NCBI GenBank assembly: GCA_963712055.1
Contig: CAVQGN010000008.1
Coordinates: 1-64,000, forward strand
Source: JAHBVL01 sp963712055
GTDB taxonomy: Bacteria; Chloroflexota; Chloroflexia; Thermomicrobiales; UBA6265
Reading direction: 5' to 3'
Length of the DNA: 64,000 nucleotides
Shown: positions 55,774 through 64,000 of the stretch, in pieces
How positions within the stretch are numbered: position 1 is the stretch's first letter
How the letters are laid out: the number at the start of each line of letters is the position of its first letter
Notes under the pieces: model-generated
Databases searched by the model: none
What the model was told of the DNA's origin: nothing
Seen by the model: only the letters and a program-made list of their open reading frames with translations
Program-made: the position numbers and the translations under genes

Positions 55774-57942
55774 CTAGATGTCAGTTGGCTCTTCGCGCGT
55801 TTCGCCACGGAGGAAGCGGGCGGCAATCACCGCCGCTGCTCCAGCCGCAGCTGCAGCCATCCAGCCAGCACTCTGTCCAGACGTGTCTCCGGATCCAGTC
55901 GTCGGCAACTTGGCGACGGTCTCACCGCCAACCGTGCTCTCGCCTGGTTTCCCTGGCTTCTCCGGATGCTCCGGTTTCGGAGGATGCATCTCGGTGTACC
56001 AGTTCGTCACCATGATGGTCGTTGTTTCGTCTTCGTAGATCGTGAATTCAGCCGCTACTCCGGACGAGACTTCCTTGATGGCATGCGTGCCGACCGGCAA
56101 CTCCGCCATGAAGATCCCGTCGAGTGCACCGGTATGCACCACGATCTTGTCCGCTTCGACCTTGAACGGCCAGATCTCGAACGTCGCCTTGCCCGGGTGA
56201 CAGTCTTCCTTCCAGTCACCACCAGCCGGTTTGACCTAGTTCTTCGACGTCGATGTCAGTGCCGTCTTCTTTCGCCTGCAGTAGTACTTCTTCAGGTACA
56301 GGCTGCCGGTCGGGTCTTTCACATAGTTCCTGACCGTGATCGTCGTTGTTTGGCCCTCGACAATGGTGAATGGAGCCGAGACACCAGAGATCACTTCCTT
56401 GATGATGTGATCACCCGCCGGAAGTGGCGTGGAGAACTCACCAGTCGTGGCATCGGTCGAAACCGTGATCGCATCGGCTTGGACACCAAACGGCCAGATC
56501 TCAAAGGTCGCAGCACCTGGTACGCAGCTATCGCCACCCGCCGGAACGACCGGATTGTCAACATCGATCTCGGTGTTGTTCACCTCACCCGGACAGTAAT
56601 ACTTCATCAGGTCGAGGTAACCCGGATACTCGCAGATGTTCTCGCTTGTGCAGTCACCATTCGGGTATTCCGTGCAGTCGGAATCCTCGCAGCAACCGCC
56701 GTCGAGCGGAAAGACGCAAAAGTCACCTACGCCATTCGGATCGCCTGACGGACAGCAATCACTCGGCGGAGGACAGAGCGAAACGAATCCGCACAGGTTG
56801 TCCTGGCAGGTGCCTCGAGCGCACACGCCGCCACAATCCTCATCGACGCAACAATCGCCGGCCACGCACGTGTTGTCGCAACAAACTTCGCCCGAACCGC
56901 AGTCTGCGGTGGTGTCGCAGTAATTGCAAGCAGGAATACCGGTCGAGTCACACGTTCCGTTGCAGCAGATGCCTTCCGCAAAACTGTTGGCAGGATCGAA
57001 ACAGATCGAATCATCCAGCGACTCGTCGGTTTCGCACACACCGTCACCGCACTTCTGGCACGGTCCGCAGCAGCCAAACTCGCAAACGACGCGATCGGAG
57101 GCACAGCAGTCACCGTTGCCTGCGCACTGGGAATCCGAGGGGCAGCAGTTGCCGTTCGGGCCCTCACAGATGACGGTTCCGCTCGAATCACACGTTCCTT
57201 CGCAGCAGACGCCTGACGCGTAGCTGTTGTCGGGATCGAAACAGGTACCACCGGTTATCGGGACGCATACATCACCTGAGCAGACCTCGCAGGGACCACA
57301 GCAGCCGGTCGCGCACGGATCGCGATCGTCGCACAGCAGCCAGCCGTTTCCGGCGCACTGTTCGATCCGCGCAGCAGTTGCCGTTTCCGCCTGACACTGA
57401 ATTCGTCCAGGGCAGGCTTGGCACGTCCCACCGTCACAGGTCAGACCACCGCAGCGTCGCCGTTCGAAGCAACCATTGCCCGTCGCCACAACAGGCGCCG
57501 CTGACGCAAAGTGCGCAGAGGCTCCACAGCCTGGCAAGATCGATGGGTATGAGCACACACCGTTGGTACACTGCTAGGGTGCATGGCAACGAGTTCGGTG
57601 CAATCCTCACCGTAAAACATTCATCGTCATCATCTCGTCGTCCGCTGAGGGACCGACATCATTCGTGGCGGCACAAAAACCGCTGTCGCAGAAACTGCCA
57701 GGAGCGCAATCAAGATCGCTGCAGCAATCACCGGCCGGCGGACAGAGTCCACCACAGCCATCATCGCCACAAGCGTTGTCGGTACAGTCAGGCGTACAGG
57801 CTTCCTGCGCGCCAACGTGAATCCGGGGTATCCCTGCAGCGGCCGCAGCACCGGCGCCACCGAGCAGCCCCTTGAGAATCGACCGTCGACTGACCCCATT
57901 GGCCAGTTTTCTGGTCAAGTCATCGAAACCTCTTCCGTCCAT
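55774..57942 (-). pseudogene. Tat-exported Cys-rich repeat protein with LPTTG sorting signal, frame interrupted
   Basis: A roughly 720-residue product when joined. The ATG at 57942 has GGGGAGG upstream. A Tat signal (SRRSILKGLLGGAGAAAAAG) is followed by a Cys-rich region with recurring units (CAGNGDCCASDR, FGCCGPCQKC, CFDPxNSxxxGxCCxGTCDS), which look disulfide-rich. Two prealbumin-like domains follow (ATFEIWPFGVQAD..., AGDHIIKEVISGVSAPFTI and a second, ATFEIWPFKVEAD). It ends in LPTTG, a hydrophobic segment and an arginine-containing tail. The frame carries stops at 57607 and near 57577, and a stop at 56236 with local two-base-shift geometry. The Cys-rich pattern recurs in other frames between 57430 and 57610. 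Either several indels or a decaying gene. Confidence 0.72.
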
Positions 57943-58169
57943 TTGACCTCCCCTTCCGGGCGTTGTGAATCAACGCTCTGATTCGCTGAAACCCTTACCC
58001 GGTCAGTGTACCAAAGAAAGAACGTTTCTGGGGAAGAATCAGCAAGAGATCCGACGAGAATTTGTCGACGAATCTCGCGAACGTACGTGCGTCTTCTTGG
58101 AGGTGGGGCATTGATTTGACACCGCAGGTCAAACCATCGGTTGTGTCGGCCAGGACCCACCTTCACGTG

Positions 58170-58455
58170 ACCCCCGGGTTGAAACCGGGGGCTAAGACAT
58201 CCGTGTTCGCGGCCGTGGTGTGTTAGCCCAACGTTTCAACGTTGGGTCGAGGGTTGCAATCGGTCAATCCGTTGGCACCCCCGGGTTGAAACCGGGGGCT
58301 AAGACATCCGTGTTCGCGGCCGTGATGTGTTAGCCCAACGTTTCAACGTTGGGTCGAGGGTTGCAATCGGTCAATCCGCTCAAACCCCCCGGTTGAAACC
58401 GGGGGCTAACACATCCGTGTTGGCGACTGTGATGTTTTCGCCAACGTTGGGTCTT
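58170..58455. repeat. REP/BIME array, three units upstream of RAYT
   Basis: About 105-bp units beginning at 58170, 58276 and 58383 (the last truncated). Each holds two palindromes, the CCCCCGG-type with core GTTGAAAC (CCCCCGGTTGAAACCGGGGG or a close form) and the CCCAACGTTTCAACGTTGGG type. The first is followed by GGCTAA-C/G-ACATC and the second preceded by TGTTAGCCC, so the two lie in opposite orientation as in BIMEs. Confidence 0.93.
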
Positions 58456-58536
58456 GCCAACCAATGCAACCGCAATCCATGTACGCTGCAGCGCACGAAA
58501 AGGAATGCAAGGCCGTCACGTGAACAAAAGGAGACG

Positions 58537-58998
58537 ATGGTGTCCTATTGGAGAACGTATTACCACCTGATCTGGACGACCAAAAATCGGGAACCGTTGC
58601 TGTTCGGTGATCGGATCGCGATGCTGCAGCAAGCGATTCATGTCAAAGCGCGTGACCTCAAAGCCTTCACCCATGGGATCGGCTGGATGCCGGATCATGT
58701 GCACGTTGCCATCTCGATTCCGCCCTCGATCTCGGTCAGCGAGTGTGTCCACCAGCTCAAAGGATCATCCTCCCGCTTTCTGAACACGACGCCAGCATCC
58801 AGCAACCTGGGATGGTTCGGCTGGCAATCGGAGTACGGTGTGCTGACGTTCGGAGAGCGCTCGCTGGATTCGGTGGTCCGTTATCTTGAGAATCAGCACG
58901 CCCACCATCTGGCGGGAAACCTCTGGATGTCGTTCGAATCTCTGACTGACAACGAATCGGATCGATGGGGAGGGTCATCCGTCAAAAAGCCCGGTTGA
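58537..58998 (+). CDS. REP-associated tyrosine transposase (RAYT, TnpA_REP, Y1_Tnp)
   Basis: A 153-residue Y1 transposase/nuclease of the IS200/IS605 superfamily. The HUH motif is PDHVHVA (H54, H56) and the likely nucleophile is the tyrosine in VVRYLENQ (Y116). The ATG at 58537 has AAGGAG seven bases before it; the frame is open to 58327 through the REP units, which is not used. It is flanked by three REP units on each side, the typical setting of RAYTs that recognise REP hairpins with a conserved flanking tetranucleotide. No second gene (TnpB) or inverted ends of an IS were seen. Confidence 0.9.
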   Translation: MVSYWRTYYHLIWTTKNREPLLFGDRIAMLQQAIHVKARDLKAFTHGIGWMPDHVHVAISIPPSISVSECVHQLKGSSSRFLNTTPASSNLGWFGWQSEYGVLTFGERSLDSVVRYLENQHAHHLAGNLWMSFESLTDNESDRWGGSSVKKPG

Positions 58999-59009
58999 AA
59001 TGTTGGGTC

Positions 59010-59310
59010 AATCCGTTGGAACCCCCGGTTGAAACCGGGGGCTAACACATCCGTGTTGGCGGCTGTGATGTGTTAGCCCAACGTTTCAACGTTGGGTCGA
59101 GCGTTGCAATCGGTCAATCCGCTCAACCCCCGGTTGAAACCGGGGGCTAACACATCCGTGTTGGCGCCGTGATGTCTTAGCCCAGCGTTTCAACGTTGGG
59201 GCGTTGCAGGATCGTTCGGTCCATTTCACCCCCGGTTGAAACCGGGGGCTAACACATCCGTGTTGGCAGCCGTGATGTCTTAGCCCAACGTTTCAACGCT
59301 GGGCTTTCTC
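59010..59310. repeat. REP/BIME array, three units downstream of RAYT
   Basis: Three further units of the same type, starting near 59022, 59126 and 59228, with variations (for example CCCAGCG in place of CCCAACG). The RAYT's last codons are followed directly by a partial unit. The array ends before the tail-protein gene's stop at 59332. Confidence 0.92.
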
Positions 59311-59331
59311 GCTGCAGGATTCCGGACCGAT

Positions 59332-61140
59332 CTAGAGTTCAACCAGTCCCAATCGCACCGATGATTCTCCCCAGCGCGAAGCGTCGGATGGTTTGCTGAC
59401 GTGCTCTTCGATGTCGACGATCCTGACCTGGCGAGTAACGGGTTCGGTATCGAAATCGATATCGGCGAACGAGACGCTTTGACCGCTCTGCCAGGCGGTC
59501 CAGAGGGCTTCGATCTGCTCGCGACCACTCCGGACCGCCAGGGAACCGTCGCGTTGAATGACCCGTTCCTGCGCCATGATCTGCAGCGACCATCTCCGCC
59601 GTCGTGCAGGTTGATCAAAGATTGCGTACTCCGCCCAGACCCCGGTCAGCACCGGCGCCCAATCTGACACCGATGTCCATTCGACCTGAATCTGCAAAAA
59701 ACGGGAAAGTGCTGCAGCCGACGTCAGATCGGCACGCAAGACGATAGTTCGATCCTCTGGATCAGCGGTGGTCAGACTGTCGGCGATGATCCAGGTCGTA
59801 CCGCCATCGACCGAATAGCGAAGCGTCAGGCTGACCGGATCGGTCGAGGCGGCGTTGCCCCGAACCACCGGTGTCGCAAACACCGCCCCAAGCGCCCGCC
59901 AGGCTTTGTCGGCGTCGCGCTGGCCAGCGTCGAGCAACGACGTCACGAACGTTCCGCTGGAGGCATAGCCATGGTAGACGGGATCGCGGTGGATCATCCG
60001 ATAGATGTCGTAGGCGACCGCGCTGTCACCATTGCGGAATGCCACGAGGTCGATGTTGCCCGCACCGGCCAGGTGAACGGGCCAGATCCGCGCTGCCGCC
60101 GTGGTCGATTTCATCAGCCACCACCCAGTGCCATCGAATGCCCAGACTTCATACACGCCAGCGCGATTGCGCAGCGACACGACCAGCACATTCCCGGCAA
60201 TCGTGCCGCCGTAGCAGGTCCGGCCCTCGAGACCGGTCGAACGCCAGCCCTGTTTGGTGGAACCACCATTCGGGTTCCATTCCATCACCTGACCGTTGAG
60301 CCATGTATAGAGTTTTCCGCCAAACGACGCGAGAAAGAGAAAGTCGTCGGTTTCCGACCAGGCCCCATGCGAAAAGAGGGGGTCTGGTTCGCCGATCCAT
60401 TTGCCGGTGGCGGGATCAGCCCGTCCGCCGAGCAACCAGAGCGCTGATCGGGTCGCGATCACCGCCCGGCCACCATGAATCGCCATGTTTGTCACGGGCG
60501 AATCGAGTTCGCGGGTATCGACTCCGCCACCAGTGGTCAGTTTGAGCACGCTTTCATTGCCAGGGGTCGGATCGGCGGCGATCAAACGGTTCGCGTAACC
60601 AACGATCCACGATCCCTTGAGACCAGAAGCGAGGGTGGTCACCGCCAGCGTGAGGGTGTCGATCAACCGGATATCGAGACCATTGCCGGTCGCAATCGCG
60701 ATCTTGCCCCCGTACCAGGCGAGACTGGAGATCACCTGACCCGCTCCAAGATCAGCAACCTGTGTCAGCGATCCCCAACTGGTCGTGTCCAGACCGACCG
60801 AGCGATAGAGATAGCGACCGATACCGAGATAGACATGGTTGCCAACCGTCAATGCATGGACACGTTGCGTATTCGAAACGGGTTGGACGATCGAATCGAC
60901 ATGGGTTCCCGACCAGGGCCAGGGTTCGACTCCCTGTCCGAAAAACGCGGGTCCGACCCCTGATCCATCCCAGGAGGTATCACGTTCGAGCTGGAGCGCG
61001 CGCCGCTGCCCGCCAACGAAATCGTTGATGACGACGCGACCGGTTCGTCCTTCCGGAAGACCATCCGAACTCCGTCGATATGAACCGGGAATAAGGGTGT
61101 AGGGGTTTCCGGCAAGTTCGATATCGGCAATCTGGGGCAT
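59332..61140 (-). CDS. phage tail-like structural protein (relic)
   Basis: A 602-residue, beta-rich, signal-less protein. It has a repeated strand-loop architecture resembling a beta-propeller in residues 80-400 (WYGGKIAIATGNGLD, LFLASFGGKLYTWLNG), then a fold like the phage distal-tail or receptor-binding domain (RYSVDGGTTWIIADSL, FLQIQVEWTSVSDWAPVLTGVWAEY, partly given). The ATG at 61140 has AAGGAG upstream. I read it as a tail protein from its overall look and its minus-strand position between a head-morphogenesis gene and a lysis pair; no single motif proves it. Confidence 0.5.
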   Translation of the reverse strand: MPQIADIELAGNPYTLIPGSYRRSSDGLPEGRTGRVVINDFVGGQRRALQLERDTSWDGSGVGPAFFGQGVEPWPWSGTHVDSIVQPVSNTQRVHALTVGNHVYLGIGRYLYRSVGLDTTSWGSLTQVADLGAGQVISSLAWYGGKIAIATGNGLDIRLIDTLTLAVTTLASGLKGSWIVGYANRLIAADPTPGNESVLKLTTGGGVDTRELDSPVTNMAIHGGRAVIATRSALWLLGGRADPATGKWIGEPDPLFSHGAWSETDDFLFLASFGGKLYTWLNGQVMEWNPNGGSTKQGWRSTGLEGRTCYGGTIAGNVLVVSLRNRAGVYEVWAFDGTGWWLMKSTTAAARIWPVHLAGAGNIDLVAFRNGDSAVAYDIYRMIHRDPVYHGYASSGTFVTSLLDAGQRDADKAWRALGAVFATPVVRGNAASTDPVSLTLRYSVDGGTTWIIADSLTTADPEDRTIVLRADLTSAAALSRFLQIQVEWTSVSDWAPVLTGVWAEYAIFDQPARRRRWSLQIMAQERVIQRDGSLAVRSGREQIEALWTAWQSGQSVSFADIDFDTEPVTRQVRIVDIEEHVSKPSDASRWGESSVRLGLVEL

Positions 61141-61257
61141 CCGATTCTCCTTCCTCACTAAATAGAAGACTCACGATGGGGTAGCGGGTGGCACACGTCG
61201 TTGGCAGCGCCGCCGATTCAGGTACCATCCGCATAGACACGATCCAGGGGAAATCCT

Positions 61258-62518
61258 TTGACCGAGACCGCGACCAGCAAAGCGCTCGATCTTTCGCCAG
61301 ATTCGAAGCGGATCCTCTTCTGGATCTGCGTGTTGATCGCGGCGAATCAGATCGGATTTGGTCTGATCATCCCGGTGACAGCGCTTTACGCCGAGAGATT
61401 TCGGTGTCAGCAAGACCGCGATCGGTTTGACGATCGCGGTCTACGGTCTGGCCCGTTTCGTGGCCAACGTGCCGGCAGGACAACTGGCCGATCGACGCGG
61501 ACGCAAGTTCACCCTGGCGCTTGGCGGAGCGGTGACGGTGGTTGGGTCGGTGCTCTGTGCGCTGGCCCCGAGTTACGCCATTTTTCTGGTCGCGCGATTC
61601 ATCAACGGGGCGGGCGCGGCGATCGTGCTGACTGGCGGGCAGATCGTGGCGGCAGACATCTCCTCGCCGGAGAATCGCGGTCGCGTGATGGCGATCTACC
61701 AGGGCGTTTTTCTTTCGGCGGTCGCGATTGGCGCCTATCCCGGCGGCTGGATGGCCACCCATATTGGACTGAGCAGTCCGTTCTGGGCGAATGCTGTGCT
61801 GGCTGGAGTGGTCACGGTGCTGGCGCTGCTTTTCGTGCCGGAAACGAAACCGGCCGTGCTGACAACAGCGCTCACCAAGGTTTCCGCCAAACTCAATGTG
61901 CGCCAGCAACTCGCGCTGCTGGTCTCGATCCCCGGATTTCTCCTGGTCAGCGTGGTCAGTTTCGTCAATTTCTTCGCCCGGACCGGCGGAGTGTTCAACG
62001 TGATTCCGCTTTTCGCGGAAGAAACCATCGGTCTCCGACCCGACCAGATCGGTCTTGGAATCACGCTGGTGACGATCACTGGGGTCGTGCTCGTATATCC
62101 CTCCGGAATGCTGGTCGACCGCCTTGGCCGCAAGGGGGTGATCGTGGTGTCGACCATGATCGCCGGCACGGGGATGGTGCTCTTTGCGCTGGCAGGCAGT
62201 TTTTCCGCGTTTCTCCTCGCGTCCGCTATCTGGGGCGTCGGCGCCGGGGTATCGGGCGCAGCGCCGGCGGCCTATGTCGCGGACCTCGCACCGCGGGGGA
62301 TGACCGCGCCAGCATTGAGCATCTATCGCACCATCGCCGATTTCGGTTATGTGATGGGGCCGCTCCTGCTCGGTCTCCTCTCCGATCTGTCGAGTTCGAG
62401 AACGGCGTTGGTTTTCACCGCCGCGCTCCTCGTCCTTTCCGGAACCACGTTTCTCCTCCGCGCTCCAGAAACATTGCCACAACCGGTGATGACCCCGTCT
62501 CCATCTCCACCTCCGTGA
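61258..62518 (+). pseudogene. MFS transporter, one frame interruption
   Basis: A 12-helix major facilitator transporter of about 420 residues when joined. The MFS motif A region reads GQLADRRGRKF in the loop after helix 2, preceded by VYGLARFVANVPA. The first 48 codons are in the frame from TTG 61258 (upstream AGGGG), ending in ALYAERF. The rest, from about 61403, is in the next frame, a change equal to one extra base near a TTT run at 61399-61401. A single indel in otherwise well-kept sequence fits either an assembly error or recent inactivation. Transported compound unknown. Confidence 0.8.
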
Positions 62519-62583
62519 TCACACCGTCTGGTGCTACAGTCAAATCGCGATCTACGGAACGACGAAAGCACGAGGAGAGACTG

Positions 62584-63447
62584 ATGAGCAACTTCCGGTG
62601 GGGAATCAAAACGTCACCACAACACACGACTTACGACGCCATTCTCTCGGTCTGGCAGGAAGCCGACGCGAATCCTGCGTTTGAACATGCCTGGCTGTTC
62701 GACCATTTCAATCCGATCCAGGGTGAACTCGACGGTCCCTGTTTCGAAGGCTGGACCATGCTCTCGGCCTTAGCCGCCCAGACATCCCGTTTGCGTCTCG
62801 GACTCATGGTTGCGGGCAACACCTATCGTCACCCTGCTGTCCACGCGCATATGGCGGCGACGGTCGATGTCATCTCCGGTGGGCGGCTCGATTTTGGCGT
62901 CGGCGCTGGCTGGAACGTCTATGAACATGAAAGCATGGGGATACCGCTCTATCCACCCGGTGAACGAATCCGGCGACTCGGCGAAGCCTGCGAGATCACC
63001 CGCCGTCTTTTCACCCAGCCGCTGACCGATTTCGACGGCCAGTACTATCACCTCGACCAAGCACGACTCGAACCGAAACCGATCCAGAAACCCTATCCAC
63101 CTTTTGTCATCGGCGGTAGCGGCGAGCAACTGACGCTGCGGGTCGTGGCGGAGTACGCTGACATCTGGAACTTCACGGGTCCCGATCCGAGCATTTATCC
63201 ACACAAGATCGCCGTTCTGCGCGAGCACTGCGCCACGATTGGTCGCAATCCTGACGAAATCGAGTTTTCGGTTCAGGTCAGGATTGACCCCAATGATCTG
63301 AATCCGACGATCGACGCTCTCCAGTTCTACATCGACAACGGCGCATCCCATTTCATTCTGATGCTGACCTATCCCTACCCTGACGACATCGTCGCGCGGC
63401 TGGCCGAGGAGGTCGTGGGAGTCATCGAAAGCCGAAACGGCCAATAG
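62584..63447 (+). CDS. LLM class flavin/F420-dependent oxidoreductase
   Basis: A 287-residue bacterial luciferase-like TIM-barrel protein. The N-terminal WLFDHFNPIQ, TSRLRLGLMVAGNTYRHPAVHA (in part), GRLDFGVGAGWNVYEHESMGIP (in part) and PKPIQKPYPPFVIGGSGE (in part) are the classical LLM/F420-dependent blocks. Members such as Mer and alkanal monooxygenase use F420 or FMN; the subgroup with GAGWN and GGSGE leans toward F420. It follows the MFS gene and could be cotranscribed. Confidence 0.9.
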   Translation: MSNFRWGIKTSPQHTTYDAILSVWQEADANPAFEHAWLFDHFNPIQGELDGPCFEGWTMLSALAAQTSRLRLGLMVAGNTYRHPAVHAHMAATVDVISGGRLDFGVGAGWNVYEHESMGIPLYPPGERIRRLGEACEITRRLFTQPLTDFDGQYYHLDQARLEPKPIQKPYPPFVIGGSGEQLTLRVVAEYADIWNFTGPDPSIYPHKIAVLREHCATIGRNPDEIEFSVQVRIDPNDLNPTIDALQFYIDNGASHFILMLTYPYPDDIVARLAEEVVGVIESRNGQ

Positions 63448-63474
63448 CAGTACAGAGTGAACGGAAACCAGGAG

Positions 63475-63722
63475 TCAATCGGGCGCTGGCCGGTGCCCTG
63501 ATCGTCGCGACGGTTTTTCTGATCGTCGAGATCATCGGTGGACTGGTCACTGGATTGCGCATGTCACGCTGCAACCTGAAATCCCTCATGACCATAGCGG
63601 TGGCGTGTTTGATGGCTGCTCAATCGATTCCGGGCGTGGTCGCGAGGCTTGCCTCACCTATCTCTCGCATGAGCAACGAGCGGAGCTCGAGCACGCGGGG
63701 CATCAACACTCGTCCGCGCTAG
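63475..63722 (+). pseudogene. CDF cation efflux remnant with large internal deletion
   Basis: The first frame encodes ALAGALIVATVFLIVEIIGGL, a typical first helix of a cation diffusion facilitator. After about 63560 the second frame encodes HVTLQPE, then HDHSGGVFDGC, then a His-rich ending (ELEHAGHQHSSALD), typical of the CDF C-terminal domain. Helices 2-6 are missing, so the gene is dead. It lies between the LLM gene and the phage head relic. It is not a copy of the CDF-like gene at 3843, whose C-terminal domain is absent. Confidence 0.6.
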
Positions 63723-64000
63723 ACACGGGTTCGCCAGGTCGTGAAGGCATAGACGCGGCGACATCGACAGTTTGGGTGCAAGGGCGGAAACGGGCCTTCT
63801 CCAGTCGGCCAGACCCGGCCAGCATATGGACCGCAGACCGGGCAAACCCGTTCATCGAACGCTGTCACCCACCGGGTCCAAAGCAACGCTTCGACCTCCC
63901 GGTTTTCCGTCGGCTGCCGGGCAATCACCGCCGCGCCAGCGACCGCCAATCCGGCAACCTGATTCCACCACGCTGGTGCAGTCACGCTTGCGCGAATCGC
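63719..64000 (-). CDS. phage head morphogenesis/minor capsid protein, C-terminal part (Mu F-like)
   Basis: The 3' part of a gene that runs past the right end of the window. The GTG at 63985 gives 88 residues, but the frame stays open upstream. DERVCPVCGPYAGRVW, then FPPLHPNCRCRRVYAF, is the cysteine-rich end of the Mu gpF/SPP1 gp7 minor capsid family. It is the first of the phage relics on this strand. Confidence 0.7.
   Translation of the reverse strand, partial: AIRASVTAPAWWNQVAGLAVAGAAVIARQPTENREVEALLWTRWVTAFDERVCPVCGPYAGRVWPTGEGPFPPLHPNCRCRRVYAFTTWRTRV

Noticed and set aside
58170..59310. CRISPR array
   Set aside because: Units are about 105 bp with internal palindromes and near-identical 'spacers', and they flank a RAYT rather than cas genes.
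1..64000. tRNA, rRNA or known riboswitch
   Set aside because: None recognised by eye; a covariance-model scan would be needed to exclude them.

Overview
This is a GC-rich bacterial chromosome segment. I infer a Chloroflexota host, most likely Thermomicrobia-like, from the gene mix: heliorhodopsin, an F420-type LLM oxidoreductase, a mycothiol-type alcohol dehydrogenase, DUF1269 and DUF2254 proteins, and sortase-type cell-wall proteins. No rRNA, tRNA or CRISPR array was recognised, so the placement is inference.

Left part (1-6.8 kb): a TumE/TumA-type toxin-antitoxin pair and an orphan SOS-like promoter lie between two identical 123-bp direct repeats that carry the 5' end of a Gfo/Idh/MocA dehydrogenase gene. 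That dehydrogenase and the overlapping sugar-phosphate isomerase are each broken by two single-base insertions. A CDF-like transporter, an amidohydrolase with an altered metal motif and a siderophore-interacting flavoprotein follow.

6.8-24.4 kb: mostly minus-strand catabolism. It holds an MscR-like alcohol dehydrogenase, an M42 aminopeptidase, an M24 peptidase, an ion channel, an AbgT-family transporter, PepT, an M20 dipeptidase and a penicillin acylase, followed on the plus strand by an isoaspartyl dipeptidase. Together they form a peptide and amide uptake-and-hydrolysis island. 24.4-29.1 kb holds a SulP permease with an extra C-terminal membrane domain, an AI-2E family permease and a small membrane protein.

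29.3-36.0 kb: a single 6.7-kb minus-strand gene for a giant Gly/Asn/Asp-rich protein. It has six diverged modules of about 1 kb, a signal peptide and an LPATG sorting signal. Two compensating one-base shifts interrupt it. An intrinsic terminator lies upstream in its leader, and a heliorhodopsin gene (36.7-37.5 kb) comes before it on the same strand.

37.9-52.0 kb: housekeeping and stress genes. These are an N-terminally extended IF-1, a second DUF1269 paralogue, Cu/Zn superoxide dismutase, an ECF sigma factor with an overlapping membrane partner, a HEPN-CBS fusion, a GH51 arabinofuranosidase, a UDP-glucuronate-decarboxylase-like SDR, GNAT proteins, a membrane zinc peptidase, a 3-hydroxyacyl-CoA dehydrogenase, a FUSC-like protein and a homocysteine methyltransferase.

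52.1-64.0 kb: accessory DNA. Phage relics on the minus strand keep the head-tail-lysis order (63.7, 59.3, 52.7 and 52.5 kb) but are separated by other genes. Among these are two Tat-type secreted proteins (one Cys-rich with an LPTTG signal), a RAYT transposase flanked by three REP units on each side, a frame-shifted MFS transporter and a CDF remnant. Single-base frame interruptions occur in five loci, so either assembly indels or gene decay must be considered throughout.
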